Positions 1-13,700 of a stretch of DNA of 64,000 nucleotides are shown in pieces. The position numbers were made by a program, and so were the translations under genes. Under the pieces are notes generated by a model that had not been told where the DNA came from, did not search any database, and worked only from the letters and a program-made list of their open reading frames with translations. Position 1 is the stretch's first letter. Each line of letters begins with the position of its first letter. The stretch is from Paragorgia papillata (Eukaryota > Cnidaria > Anthozoa > Scleralcyonacea > Coralliidae): positions 2,260,001-2,324,000 of the forward strand of contig JAWNZC010000216.1 in the NCBI GenBank assembly GCA_035771165.1, read 5' to 3'.

Positions 1-215
1 TGGTGTTGGTGCAAGTGTTGGTGCAGGTGTTGGTGGTGTTACTGTTGTTGGTGTTGGTGCAAGTGTTGGTGTTCGTGGTGTTACTGTTGTTGGTGTTGGT
101 GTTGGTGTTGGTGTTGGCGCAGGTGTTGGTGGTGTTACTGTTGTTGGTGTTGGTGTTGGTGTTACTGTTCTTGGTGTTGGTGTTGGTGTTGGTGGTGTTA
201 CTGTTTGCTTGTAAA
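1..215. repeat. GGTGTT-type hexanucleotide array
   Basis: Imperfect tandem array of GGTGTT with GTTACTGTT interruptions, running in from the left edge. It lies in an intron of the UBXN6-like gene. The Leu/Val-rich translation follows from the repeat and is not taken as a protein. Confidence 0.9.
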
Positions 216-329
216 TGGACATTTTATAGTTTTCCACCTTCACTTAATTATTTAAAACGTTTCCCTGTGGAAGCCCTCATACATACCTATACTTATATTT
301 TAGTAATTTCAATACTATTTTATTTGTGT
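216..329. other. Unique intronic spacer
   Basis: Short AT-rich spacer between the GGTGTT array and the TTG/GCT array. No exon-like or structured sequence is visible. Confidence 0.6.
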
Positions 330-521
330 TTACTGTTGTTGGTGTTACTGTTGTTGTTGTTCTTGATGTTGCTATTTCTATTGCTGCTGCTGTTGTTGTT
401 GTTGCTGCTGTTGCTGTTGTTGATGTTGCTGCTGCTGCTGCTGTTGTTGTTGTTGTTGTTGTTGTTGATGATGTTGCTCTTTCTATTGCTGCTGTTGTTG
501 TTGCTGCTGCAGCGCTGCTAC

Positions 522-585
<64 letters not shown>

Positions 586-672
586 GCTGCTGCTGTTGTC
601 GTTGCTGCTGCTATTTTGTCGTTCCTAGTGTTGTTGCTACTGTTGTTGTTGTCGCTCTTTCTATTGCTACAA
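330..672. repeat. TTG/GCT trinucleotide array
   Basis: Trinucleotide array of TTG with GCT and GAT variants, including a pure run of about 60 bases near 522-585. Intronic. The three frames read poly-Leu, poly-Val/Ala or poly-Cys, as expected for a triplet repeat. Confidence 0.92.
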
Positions 673-849
673 CTTTAGTTGTTGTTAAACATTACTTCCA
701 TCAAATTATTTTCACCAGAGCTTGGAAAGTGATCAAACCTTTACACCAGTCAACATGATCAAATCATTAAACAAAGATCAAATCAAAGTTCAAAGTTGTG
801 TTGATGTCCTTTGCAAGTGAGCCTTTCTTTTTTGCTTACAGTGGATTCA

Positions 850-1595
850 GGTTGAGTGTTTAACGACAACAATTGTCGCGTTAGCTGCAACAGTTAATTA
901 AGATGTTTCCAGGCAAAATGTCAGACATTGCTGGGAGGAACTAACAACGTTCTGTCTAAAAATATCTGCGTTGCGTGTGAATTGAATAAGAACGTGTAAG
1001 CCCCACCCAGAAACGTCAGACATTTTGCCTAGAAACGTCATACATTAATCAGTTGCAACCAGTGCTGTAAAAGTTACATACTTTTTGTAACTAGTTACAG
1101 TTACAGTTACAGCGTTAGAAAAGTAACTAGTTACCGATAAAAGTTACAATGAAAAGAAGGTAACTAGTTAGTTACAAAATTACTTAAAAAATTTTGTAAC
1201 TAGTTACAAAGTTACATTCCTTTGTCCATGTTACTAGAATCGACAAAGAAATTACTGGTTTTTAGATGCCAGTACCATAATTATGTTTTACAGCTAAATG
1301 CCTAAATATAGTTGTCACTAGGCAGAAATAGTCAAATGTGTACATAATGTACCTTTATTATTATATCAAAACCATTTTTATCAAGAAAGAATGACATCCT
1401 AAATATTGTAACTAGTTACAGTTCTATAAAAAAGTAACTAGTTATAGTTACAGTTACTTCTTCAGAAAAAGTGACTTGTTTCAGTTACAGTTACTTAAAA
1501 ATGTAACTAGTTACTGTAACTAGTTACTTGTAACGAAGTTACTCACAGGACTGGTTGCAACTAACGCAACAATTATCGTCGTTAAACGGTCAACC
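850..1595. mobile_element. Fold-back element hosting a hAT-type MITE
   Basis: The ends are inverted repeats. The left end begins GGTTGAGTGTTTAACGAC, and the right end read on the minus strand begins GGTTGACCGTTTAACGAC. A second internal palindrome is built on AGGCAAAATGTCAGACATT and its complement (about 910-1032). A separate element at 1060-1553 is inserted near the right end, so this element is the older host. No coding capacity. Confidence 0.7.
1060..1553. mobile_element. hAT-type MITE rich in GTAACTAGTTAC
   Basis: The element starts CAGTGCTGT and ends ACAGGACTG, which are near-perfect terminal inverted repeats. It is flanked on both sides by GTTGCAAC (1052-1059 and 1554-1561), an 8-bp target-site duplication typical of the hAT superfamily. 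The body carries many copies of the palindrome GTAACTAGTTAC in subterminal blocks around a unique core. A second copy in opposite orientation is at 18704-19834. It encodes nothing and would need a transposase in trans. Confidence 0.85.
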
Positions 1596-1706
1596 TTAAT
1601 CCGTTGTAAATAACTTGTTGAATTACTCTGGCATTGAGTCACAGGTCAATCAACCACAGTACATTCCTTTCAAATGCTCTAATATTTTCTTTTTGCTTTG
1701 TTGAAG

Positions 1707-1782
1707 GTACCTTGACAACATTTTGCAAAATCCTGATGAAGAAAAATATCGAAGGATAAGACAAGGAAACAAAGTTTTCCAG
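1707..1782 (+). CDS. UBXN6: UBXN6 exon: PUB domain, first part
   Basis: Acceptor TTGAAG precedes and donor GTAATC follows. It enters in phase with one base completing a codon, then reads YLDNILQNPDEEKYRRIRQG followed by NKVFQ. This is the characteristic PUB-domain helix that contacts the p97 C-terminal tail. It ends on a codon boundary and joins the exon at 3569. Confidence 0.93.
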
Positions 1783-4700
1783 GTAATCTATTAAGAATAT
1801 AGACGATGAATCAACATCTTAAAACGAATATTTACAGGAAAGTGGAGTAAAGCAGATGAGAGAAGAGATGAGAGGAAAGCAAAGCAGAGAAGGGAGGAAA
1901 AGAAAGCATAGCAAAGCAAAGCAAAGGAGAAGGCAGAAGAGCAAAGCAGAGCGCGAGTGACGAGAGGAGACGAGAGGAGACGAGAGGAGACGAGAGGAGA
2001 CGAGAGGAGACGAGAGGAGACGAGACGAGAGGAGAAGAGAAGAGAGGAGAAGAGAGGAGAGGAGAGGAGAGGAGAGGAGAGGAGAGGAGAGGAGAGGAGA
2101 GAGGAGAGGAGAGGAGAGAGGAGAGGAGAGGAGAGGAGAGGAGAGGAGAGAGGAGAGAGAGGAGAGAGAAGAGGAGAAGAGAGGAGGAGAAGAGAGAGGA
2201 GAGAGAGGAGAGGAGAGAGAGAGAGAGGAGAGGAGAGGAGAGGAGAGAGAGAGAGGAGAGGAGAGGAGAGGAGAGGAGAGGAGAGGGAGGGAGGAGAGGA
2301 GAGGGAGGAGAGGAGAGGAGAGGAGGAGGGAGGAGGAGAGGAGAGAGGGAGAGGAGGAGAGGAGAGGAGAGGAGAGGAGAGAAGAGAGGAGAGGAGAGGA
2401 GAGGAGAGGAGAGGAGAGGAGAGGAGAGCGGAGCAGAGCAGACGAGAGCGTAGCAGAGCAGACGAGAGCGGAGCAGAGCAGACGAGAGCGGAGCAGAGCA
2501 GACGAGAGTGGAGCAGACGAGAGTGGAGTGGAGTGGAGTAGAAGAGAGTAGAAGAGAGTAGAGTGGAAGAGAGAGCAAACCAAGGCAGCAGAGGAGAGCA
2601 GAGAAGAGCAGACGAGGGGAGAGGAGAGGTAAGGTAAATAATAGCTTTATTAGCATGACCTATATAGTACATTTGGTATTGCTAAAGCTTACAATTTAAG
2701 GAGACAGAGATAATAACAAATCTACTTAAATTAAACTACATACATTGTTAGATTTATGTTTACAGATAAGAGTAATATACAATACAAATATAATAAGTTA
2801 AATTAAATTAATAGATCAACACTAAGTTGGTGGGTATATAGCCTGCAAGCAAACGTTTTTCTCTAAAGGTTGAAAGGAATGCCCGCCCGCAGACTATATG
2901 ATATATAAAAATAAGAGGAGGGGAGAGGAGATGAGAGGAGAGGAGAGGAGAGGAGAGGGGAGGAGAGGGGAGGGGAGGAGAGGGGAGGGGAAGAGAGAAG
3001 AGAAGGGAAGAGGAGAGGCGAGGCGGAGAAGAGAGACGGAGAAGAGAAGAGTGGAGAGGAGATAAGGGAGGTAAAGAAAGCGTAGCAAAGCAAATGAAAA
3101 GCCAGGAGAGCAAAGCAGTGAAGGGAAGAAAGGAAAGCAGTGCAAAGCAAATGAGAAGGGAGGAAAGGAAAGCAGAGGAGGGGAAGATAGAGTACATACA
3201 ATACAGTGCAGTACAGTACAGTGCAGTACAGTGCAGTGTAATGCGGTGGAGTACAGTACAGTACAGCACAGCACAGCAAAGTACAGCACAGTACGGCACA
3301 GTACAGTACAGTGCAGTACAGTACAACAAAGTACAGTACAGCAAAGTGCAGCAAAGTACAGTACAGTACAGTACAGCAAATTACAGCAAAGTACAGTACA
3401 GCAAAGTACAGCAAAGTACAGTACAGCACAGTACAGCACAGCACAGTACAGTACAGTACAGTACAGTACAGTACAGTTTACTGTACAGTACAGTTTACTG
3501 TACCTTATGTGTATAAAGAAGACATTTAGCTACTGTATAAATCAATCAATGGTTTTTATTTGAAACAGGAGAGACTGCGACCAATAAAAGGAGCTGTCGA
3601 ATTTTTGATATCTTGTGGATTTGTTGAAAGACCGTTACCAGGTACAGACAGAAATTAAATTGCAGCATTGCTTAGATAGGATTTTATTCACTCGTGATTG
3701 ACCAATGAGCGCATCTCATTCACACTGAACAAAGTGAAAAGATGGAAATACTGGCGTTTCGAACGGAACTTTTCACAACATTTTACTCTGATGAAGGGCT
3801 CCGTTCAAAACATCAGTATTTCACTTCACTTTACCATCTTTTCACTTTGCTCTATCTAAAACACTGCCTACACAACACTCTACTTTTTACTCTGATGAAG
3901 GACTCTGCTTGAAACGTCAGTATTTCGTTATTAAAACTATTCTCAGCAGTTATACACAGCACTCTACTTTTTATAGTAACTTAGGTTAGATATACTGCCG
4001 AAACAGAGAACGTAGGAATCTAACGTTTCGAGCGAAGGGCCTTCGTCAGAGAGAAACGTTTCTCTCTGACGAAGGGCCTTCGCTCGAAACGTTAGATTCC
4101 TACGTTCTCTGTTTCGGCAGTATATCTAACCCAAGTTACTATATTTCGATTGTTCTTTCTACACTGCCCACGCAGTACGCTACTTTTATTACTCTACTTT
4201 TTACTCTGATAAAGGGCTCTACTTGAAACGTCAGTATTTCATTATTAAAACTAATCTCAGCAGTTTACCATCGTTTCACTTTGCTCTATCTAAAACACTG
4301 CCTGCACAACACTCTAGTTTTTACTCTGATGAAGGACTCTGCTTGAAACGTCAGTATTTCATTATTAAAACTATTCTCAGCAGTTTACCATCTTTTCACT
4401 TTGCTCTATCTAAAACACTGCCTACACAGCACTCTGGTTTTTACTCTGATGAAGGGCTCTGCTTGAAACGTCAGTATTTCGTTATTAAAACTAACCTCAG
4501 CAGTTTAATATACCATCTTTTCACTTTGCTCTATCCAAAACACTGCCTACACAGCACTCTACTTTTTTAATCACAATGAATCCATGTTTTCTTTAGATAA
4601 TGAGGAAGAACTTTGTTTTAATCTTGAAGAAGTTAATTCAGATGTGATAGATAAGTTGACTATTATGAAGGAAATTTTGCTGGCAACGGAGCCTTGTAAA

Positions 4701-7700
4701 CCAACATTGGAACGATCATTGAAGGTAAGAGGGAAATAGAGATGGAGAGAGGGAGGGAGAAGAGGAAGAGGAAGAGAGGTCAAGTGAAAAGAGGGAGATG
4801 GAGGGAGAGAGGGAGCTAAAGGGAGAGAGGGAGATGAAAGGGGAGATGAAGATGGAGATGAAGGGAAATGAAGAGGGAAGGGGAGATGAAGGGAGAGAGG
4901 GAGATGTGGAGAGATGAAGAGGGAGATGGAGATGGAGGGAGAGAAGGAGATGGAGGGAGAGAAGGAGATGGAGGGAGAGAAGGAGATGGAGGGAGATGGA
5001 TGGAGAGATGGGAGATGTGGAGAGATGAACAGGGAGATGGAGATGGAGGGAGAGAAGGAGATGGAGGGAGATAGATGGAGAGAGGGAGATGGAGGGAGAG
5101 AAGGAGATGGAGGGAGATGGATGGGAGAGAGGGAGATGGATGGAGAGAAGGAGATGGAGGGAGATGGAGGGAGATGAGGGAGATGGATGGAGAGAGGGAG
5201 ATGGAGGGAGATGGAAGAGGGAGATGGGGGGAGATGGAGGGAGATGGATGGAGAGAGGGAGATGGAGGGAGAGAAGGAGATGGAGGGAGAGAAGGAGATG
5301 GAGGGAGATGGAGGGAGAGAGGGAGATGGAGGGAGAGAAGGAGATGGAGGGAGATGGATGGAGAGAGGGAGATGGAGGGAGAGAAGGAGATGGAGGGAGA
5401 TGGAGGGAGAGAGGGAGATGGATGGAGAGAGGGAGATGGGGGGAGAGGAAGAGGGAGATGGGGGGAGATGGAGGGAGATGGATGGAGAGAGGGAGATGGA
5501 GGGAGATGGATGGAGAGAGGGAGATGGAGGGAGAGAAGGAGATGGAGGGAGAGAAGGAGATGGAGGGAGATGGAGATGGATGTAGAGAGGGAGATGGGGG
5601 AGAGGAAGAGGGAGATGGGGGGAGATGGAGGGAGAGAGGGAGATGGAGGGAGATGGATGGAGAGAGAGAGATGGGGGGAGATGAAGAGGGAGATGAAGGG
5701 AGAGAGGGAGATGGGGGGAGATAAAGAGGGAGATGGATGGAGAGAGGGAGATGGAGGGAGATGGAGGGAGATGGAGGGAGATGGAGGGAGATGGAGGGAG
5801 ATGGAGGGAGATGGAGGGAGATGGAGGGAGTTGGAGGGAGATGGAGGGAGATGGAGGGAGATGGAGGGAGATGGAGGGAGATGGAGGGAGATGGAGGGAG
5901 ATGGATGGAGAGAGGGAGATGCAGGGAGATAAAGAGGGAGAGAGGTAGATGGAGGGAGATGGATGGAGAGAGAGAGATGGGGGAAGATGAAGAGGGAGAT
6001 GGAGGGAGATGGAGGGAGATGGAGGGAGATGGATGGAGAGAGGGAGATGGAGGGAGATAAAGAGGGAGAGAGGGAGATGGATGGAGAGAGAGAGATGGGG
6101 GGAGATGAAGAGGGAGATGGAGGGAGAGAGGGAGTTAAAGGGAGAGAGGGAGATGGAATTAGAGAGGGAGATGGATGGAGAGGGAGATGGAGCTAAAGGG
6201 AGAGAGGGAGATGGAGGGCGAGAGAAAGATGAAGAACGAGATGAATAGTGCAGTTTAGTTAACACAATAAAGTTTGCTTAATTCATTTCATTGATGTATT
6301 TTAGGTTCTTCGTCCTTCTTCCAATGGTGAAACCTTAGAGCTTCCATATGATTTTTTTGAGTTGAATTCAGACGAAGTAAAAAGAATGCAAACTGACAGG
6401 TTAGTTTATTATAATAATATTGTATTTGATAAACAGTTAGTTGGATTGTTGTGGAGTCAACAACGACCACTGAACAGTACTGTAAAAATGCCATTATATA
6501 TATATATATATAGTATAGTTTAAGTGGGCTTACCTCAAAATGTTGAGTGTCGCAACTGTCAGTTTCACGCGGGGCGATCTTCAGGCGACTGAGTAGTTTC
6601 GATTCGTGGGCCGCTTAAATGTTTTGGTCAAAAGGTGGGCGTGTGGGCGGTGAAACGATGAATGCATCCCTCAAATGGTTTTGGTCAGAAGGTGGGCGCT
6701 CTACCTTTATGGTATTGAGCACTTTCCGACATTCCGTGAACAAAATCACACGTGCTCGTTTGTATATATATATTTATAACATAAGTTGCGTCTTACGCAC
6801 GCTGTGATTGGTCAATTACCGTGTTTATATCAGGCTATGTAAACACGGTTGTGATGTCACGGCACATTTTTTAGCCTTATTTCATAAAAGAAATAGAAAA
6901 TGGATGCCCTGTCTTTATATAACCTGATGCAAACACTCGAGTGAGTTTGGAGAATTCGAAAGTACTTATGTAAACCCTCGCCTACATAAACTTTCGAATT
7001 CTCCCAGCTCACTCTCGTGTTTGCATCAGGCTATATAAACACGGGCGGCCATTTTCTATTTCTTAAATAAAATAGGCGAACAACATTGTTAGACTAACAC
7101 CCAAACACCCACGTAAAAAGACTTGTATAAACATTTAATTTAAAAACATATATAAGGTTTCTTAGTTCTATTGAAATATAGGTTTAAAGTTTATAAAGTG
7201 CCAAAGACGTTGCTCTTCCAGTCAGTTTCAGCTTGCTTTTGAAATCCGAAGCGTATAATTGAAATGAACATTCCGAACTTACGTTGCAATGTTCCGAACT
7301 ACGTTGCGAGGTAGATACAAATTTAAGTCGGCAATTTGTTTCTGTTTAACCAAGTATCTATTATTCTTCATTTCCATCAAACACTATATACAACAAATAT
7401 TCTTCTACTCCGTGATTTCGGCAAAGGAATTTAATTCAAAGCTTATTAAATTCGAACTTCACAATGAACTTCGCGAACTTCCGTACCTAGTTCCCAACCT
7501 TCCAACAAATGTTGACAAACGAATTTCAAAAGCAAGCTGAAACTGACTTTAGAAACACATCGTCCTTAGCTTGCAAAAGGCATCGAACAGTTTCTGATGT
7601 GCGAGTGATCCATGGGAACTTGAAAAACGCTTAGCATCACTTGAGCAAAAAAACACGTAGTTACAGTCATTAACATAACATTAGCAACCAGATGGCGTAA

Positions 7701-10700
7701 CCAATAAGTTGACCAAAGTCTCTTGATTGGAGTATCATAAAAATGAATCTGAGTGAAGATTGCAACACAGTTAAAAAAAAACTCAATTCCGATACCAATA
7801 GCAAGCCGAATGTGAACATTTTGTCTGCGTAGTTCTTCAGTCAATGAAACTTCTGTGACTTCAAACTGCGACAGAACAATAAAAGCTTGGCTAAGAATGA
7901 AAGCGATATACTGAAACAGCATCATTTGGATTTCAAGATCAGCGTTAAGGCGTCTGTTTCGTGCTGTATCGAAGGGTACGTTTCCGCGTCTTTCACAGCA
8001 GACACAACATCTTCTCGCACGCTCGATGACGAACCTCCACATTTTAATCCGAAGACTTCGTGTGGCGTGAAATATTACAATGAGGCCGCCATGAAGAAGA
8101 GAAAGGCCGGTAAACAACCACAGACTTTTGAATTCAGCTTGCATAATACGGTACAAGCTAATAGGAATACTTTGGATAAAATACACAAATGCAAAAGACC
8201 TTTCTACGTTGACCATGCCGAAACTAGCTTTTAACGCAATGTAATTCGTAATAGCTATTGCCGGGATGTTTATCATCGGCAAGATAGCTGCAACAATGGC
8301 CTTATTTAGTTCATCATCTATGCTATTAAAAGTAGGTACAAGCCAATATCTATACAGCATAGCCCACACAAAGGCAATTGCAAACGGCGTTGCGATGATC
8401 AGACCGATTTTCTTTTTATTGCATTGGAATCTAGGTCGTAATTCACGAACCTTTCTTGCCACAATCACACTGCTGAAAATGACACCGATGAAAAATATTA
8501 CATTTCCTGGAGATCTGTAGACAAATCCCTTTCCGAAAAGGCCGAAAATCAACGCGAATGCTTTGTAGATGATTACTACTGCTCCAGTAGCAAGCCCGAT
8601 TGCTACAGTAGCGAGGAAATTCGCTTTGAATTCTATCCAACCGAATAGTAAGCCTATAGTTGCTGCGAACCAAAGATTGATGGGAAATGTTTGAATAAAT
8701 TCGCCGACAAATTGCCATCTTTTAACGGAGAATGATATACTCGTGTTCTCATTCTTTGTTTCCAGGCATAAATCTGTAGTGTTGAGATCGATATAGAGCG
8801 TGATTATAGCAACTACTGCCACGAGTATGGCCACAAACATGATCGTGAAACTCGTCCAAACACTTTTCGCCACAGACCGAAGGAGTTTGGGTCTTGCTTC
8901 TTCCTCATTCTCTCCAGGTATTGCTTCTTCCTCAGGTATTGCTTCTTCCTCAGCAATTCTTCCAGGTATTGCTTCTTCCTCAGGTATTGCTTCTTCCTCC
9001 AGGTATTGCTTCTTCCTTCGGGGTATTCATCTAACAAAAGCATTCTCTCATCATCATCTTTTGCGTTTAAATCTCTCACTCCCTCCGCAGCCCAACCATT
9101 CATCAGCCAAACAAAAATGTCGATAATCTCTTCCAGAATCATCTTTGCAGTTTATTAGAGAGTTCTGCCTTTCCTCGCTTCTCTTCCGAATTTTATAACT
9201 TGAGTTAATTATACGCTGAACTAATAAGTATATTTGAAAAATTACGTTGCTCTAAAATTGATGACGTGTGTTATTTTTTTGTCGAATTACTTGGAAAAGC
9301 TTTCAATACCCTCCCAGCGGTTGCTCAAAAACGTAACAATGATTGCACGGATTATTAGATAGATAAATAGATATAGATTGCATCGCGTTGCTTTCTGATA
9401 AGGACCTCCCGCTTTTTTCCAATATATAACTAACGTTTCACGCAGAGCCATTCATTCACTTTTTACTCCGCTTGAAACCTCAGTATTTCGTTATTAAAAC
9501 TATTCTCAGCAGTTTACCATCTTTTCACTTTGCTCTATCTAAGACACTGCCTACACAACACTCTAGTTTTTACTCTGATGAAAGACTCTGCTTGAGATGT
9601 CAGTATTTCGTTATTAAAACTATTCTCAGCAGTTTATCATCTTTTCACTTCGCTCTTTCTAAAACACTGCCTACACAACACTCTAGTTTTTACTCTGATG
9701 AAGGGCTCTGCTTGAAATGTCAGTATTTCGTTATTAAAACTATTCTCAGCAGTTTATCATCTTTTCACTTCGCTCTTTCTAAAACACTGCCTACACAACA
9801 CTCTAGTTTTTACTCTGATCAAGGGTTCTGCTTGAAATGTCAGTATTTCGTTATTAAAACTATTCTCAACAGTTTACCATCTTTTCATTTTGCTCTAAAT
9901 ATAACACTTCGAAGAACAGCCATAACAAGCAGCCAAGTTTTTGTTACAAGCAGGTAACCACCATAGAAATGTAGCTTAGACCTTAATCAAGATGACTAGG
10001 CCGGTTGCCATCCGTGTATCACAAGATATCACTGTTGATCCGGTGAGTTAAATGTCTGAAGATATCCGAGCAACACTGTACTGTAGTACAAAAGCTCAGC
10101 TTTAACATTTCGTACATGGCGGTATCGGCAAATTACCAAAATAAAACGAAGTAATTTACGAATATGAGACTTCTCTGTATCTACCAGATCAAATAAATTT
10201 CTGATTCTTGGCAAGCTTATGTTGTTGTGGCTTTTCTTCGAAGTGTTATATTTAGGTGTATTCACGCCATATTTCTTGTTTGTTTATGATTGTGAGTTAT
10301 GCGAATTGGGTTAACCAGAACTGGAGGCATGCTGATTGGATAACGCTCTGAAGCGAGTCTTTCAAAATAAAACACCAACGTATAGTTTTCATCACTCCAT
10401 AGAAATCCCATTCATCCCAGTGTACCTTTAAAAAACCCCAAATTTTAGTATATAAATTTAAAATTACGGCTGGTAACTCCCCTCACCTTCAAAATACACA
10501 CTATCCAATACTATCTGGCATGGTTACCTGCTTGTAACAAAAAATGCCATCAACGGTGTTTTTGAGACACTTTTATCGAGGTTGGCCGGCCGTCTACTTG
10601 CTCTTTCATTCACTTTTCACTCCGCTTGAAACGTCAGTATTTCGTTATTAAAACTATTCTCAGCAGTTTACCATATTTTCACTTTGCTCTATCTAAAACA

Positions 10701-13700
10701 CTGCCTACACAGCACTCTACTTTTTACTCTGATGAAGGACTCTGCTTGAAACGTCAGTATTTCGTTATTAAAACTAACCTCGGCAGTTTACCATCTTTTC
10801 ACTTTGCTCTATCTAAAACACTGCCTACACAACACTCTACTTTTTACTCTGATGAAGGACTCTGCTTGAAACGTCAGTATTTCGTTATCAAAACTAACCT
10901 CAGCAGTTTACCATCTTTTTACTTTGCTCTATCTAAAACACTGCCTACACAACACTCTACTTTTTACTCTGATGAAGGGCTCTGCTTGAAACGTCAGTAT
11001 TTCGTTATCAAAACTAATCTCAGCAGTTTACCATCTTTTCACTTTGCTCTATCTAAAACACTGCCTACACAACACTCTACTTTTTACTCTGATGAAAAAC
11101 TTTTTTATACTCGCTTTGTTTTTAAGTTGGTTTTTACTTTAAATGTGGCTAAATGTAATGTAGGCAAGGTAAAAAAGGAGACAATGCTAGTCAGTGGTCA
11201 CTCATTATAATATATGGGGATTATCTCAGCGCTCATCAAAGTCTTGTCAGCGTGGTCTGAGCTTGACTGGTTTTGCGCGCGCTGTTTATTGAGTTGATAC
11301 TTGGGATGTCTTGCTTTGCGCTGTGTTGACCCACCCACCCACTCCTGATAGAATGCAAGGTAAGTATATATTTCCACTGCTTTGATAGTGCGACTGGTGC
11401 CTGGAGGTGGGCTGTGGCGGGGTTGCCATGGTTACCTCTGATCAGGGGGTGGCATCCCTCTGTGGCTAATGGCTCCAATCCTCCAAATAACGGCTATTGG
11501 CGATTTCTTTTTAATCAGCGTATCTGTTACACGTAGTCTTTGAGATGGAGACCTACCCATGGCTGCAGTTGTTATTATCACGCTGTAGCGATGATAACAA
11601 CGACTGCCAGGGGATAGGGCCACAAACATGATCGTGAAACTCGTCCAAAAACGTTTCGCAACAGAGCGAAGGAAAGTTCTCGGGCTTGCTTCTTCCACAT
11701 TCTCTCTAGACCTCACAATTATGGGGGTTTAATCACACTGCACAAATGATACCGGCAAAATATATTACGTTTCCTGGAAATCTGTAGACAAAACCCTTTC
11801 CGAAAAGGCCGAAAATCAACGAGAATGCTTTGTAGATGATTACCACTGCTCTAGCAGCTGGCCCGATTGCTACAATAGCGAAATAATTCGTTTCGAATTC
11901 CATCCAACCGAATAGTAAGCCTATAGTTGCTGGGAACCAAAGATTAAATGTGGCTAAATGTAATTTAGGCAAGGTAAAAAAGGAGACAATGCTAGTCAGT
12001 GGTCACTCATTTATAATATGTGGGGATTATCTCAGCGCTCATCAAAGTCTTGTCAGCGTGGTCTGAGCTTGACTGGTTTTGCGCGCGCTATCTATTTATT
12101 AGATATTTGGTCAGTGGTCACTCATTTATAATATGTGGGGATTATCTCAGCGCTCATCAAAGTCTTGTCAGCGTGGTCTGAGCTTGACTGGTTTTGCGCG
12201 CGCTACCTATTTATTAGATATTTGGTCAGTGGTCACTCATTTATAATATGTGGGGATTATCTCAGCGCTCATCAAAGTCTTGTCAGCGTGGTCTGAGCTT
12301 CACTGGTTTTGCGCGCGCTGTTTAGTGACCCACCCACCCACTCCTGATAAAATGCAAGGGTAAGTATATATATTTCCACTGCTTTGACAGTGTGACTGGT
12401 GCCTGGAGGTGGGTTGTGGCGGGGTTGCCATGGTTACCTCTGATCGGGGGTGGCATCCCCTCTGTGGCTTGGCACCAATCCTCCAATAACGTCAATTGGC
12501 GATCTATTTTTATGGGAAATGCTTGAATAGATTCGCCGAGAAATTGCCATCTTTTAATGGAGAATGATATACTCGTCTTCTCATTCTTTGTTTTCAGGCA
12601 TAAATCTGTAGTATTGAGATTGAGACCTAGTTTTGGCTGCAGTTGTTAATATAGCGCTGTAGAGATATTAGCAACTACAGTCAACTGTAGGGCCACAAAC
12701 ATGATCGTGAAACTCGTTCAAAAACTTTTCGCAACAGAGCGAAGGAAAGTCCTGGGGCTTGCTTCTTCCACATTCTCTCCAGACCTCACAATTATGATGG
12801 TCGTGAACATCTCGGACTCTTCTTGTAGCTGATATCCGAGGGAAGGGTGAGCTGCTATCATTGTGATCTGACCGTAGCGTACTTGTCTGGGGAGTACGCC
12901 AGCCTCACTCCCAACGTTTAATACTTTGAAGCCTGACGACGAGTCTTTAAGGTTTATTCTGGCTAACGCCAGACGATTTTATTCAGCACAGGGAGAGGTC
13001 CAGGCCTCAAAGTGTTAAAACCTATCTCTTTAACACTTTGAAGCCTGACGACGAGTCTTTAGTATTTTATTCTGGCTAACGCCAGACGATTTTATTCAGC
13101 ACAGGGAGAGGTCCAGGCCTCAAAGTGTTAAAACCTATCTCTTTAACACTTTGAAGCCTGAAGATGAGTCTTTAGTATTTTATTCCGGCTAACTCCAGAC
13201 GATTTTATTCAGCACAGGGAGACGTCCAGGTGTTAAATATCGTGTTTGCTCCACAGTACAACCATTTATCAGCCATAGAAAAATGATTACAATCTTTTCC
13301 AGAATCATCTTCGCAGTTTAATAGAGAGCTCTGCCTTTCCTCATTTCTTTTTCGAGTTTTTATAACTTCTGTTAATATACGCTGATCTAATCACTATATT
13401 TGAAGAATTACGTTGCTATATTATACAAAATTGAAGACTTGTTAGCTTTTTTAGTTGTCTGTACAGTTTACAGTCAAAATTTAAATACCTTCCCACTTCT
13501 ACCTCTGTAGTTTGTTGTGTATTACTGTATTTCTATAGTCACTACTGAAGCGTATGAATCTTGCCGAAAAATGTGAACTGAAAGTATAAATAATTTAGCT
13601 GAAAGTATAATTTACTGGAAGTATAGATAATTTAGCTTTCATGGAATTTAATCATAATATAACGAATGTTTCTTCCAAATCGATACCAACAAACAAATAT

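Noticed and set aside
4571..6265. 564-residue Ser/Pro-rich minus-strand frame
   Set aside because: Translation of the GGGAGATGGA array; it overlaps a real UBXN6 exon on the other strand at one end.
8443..8718. Antisense and shifted frames within the membrane-protein gene
   Set aside because: Shadows of the main minus-strand frame without membrane-protein features of their own.
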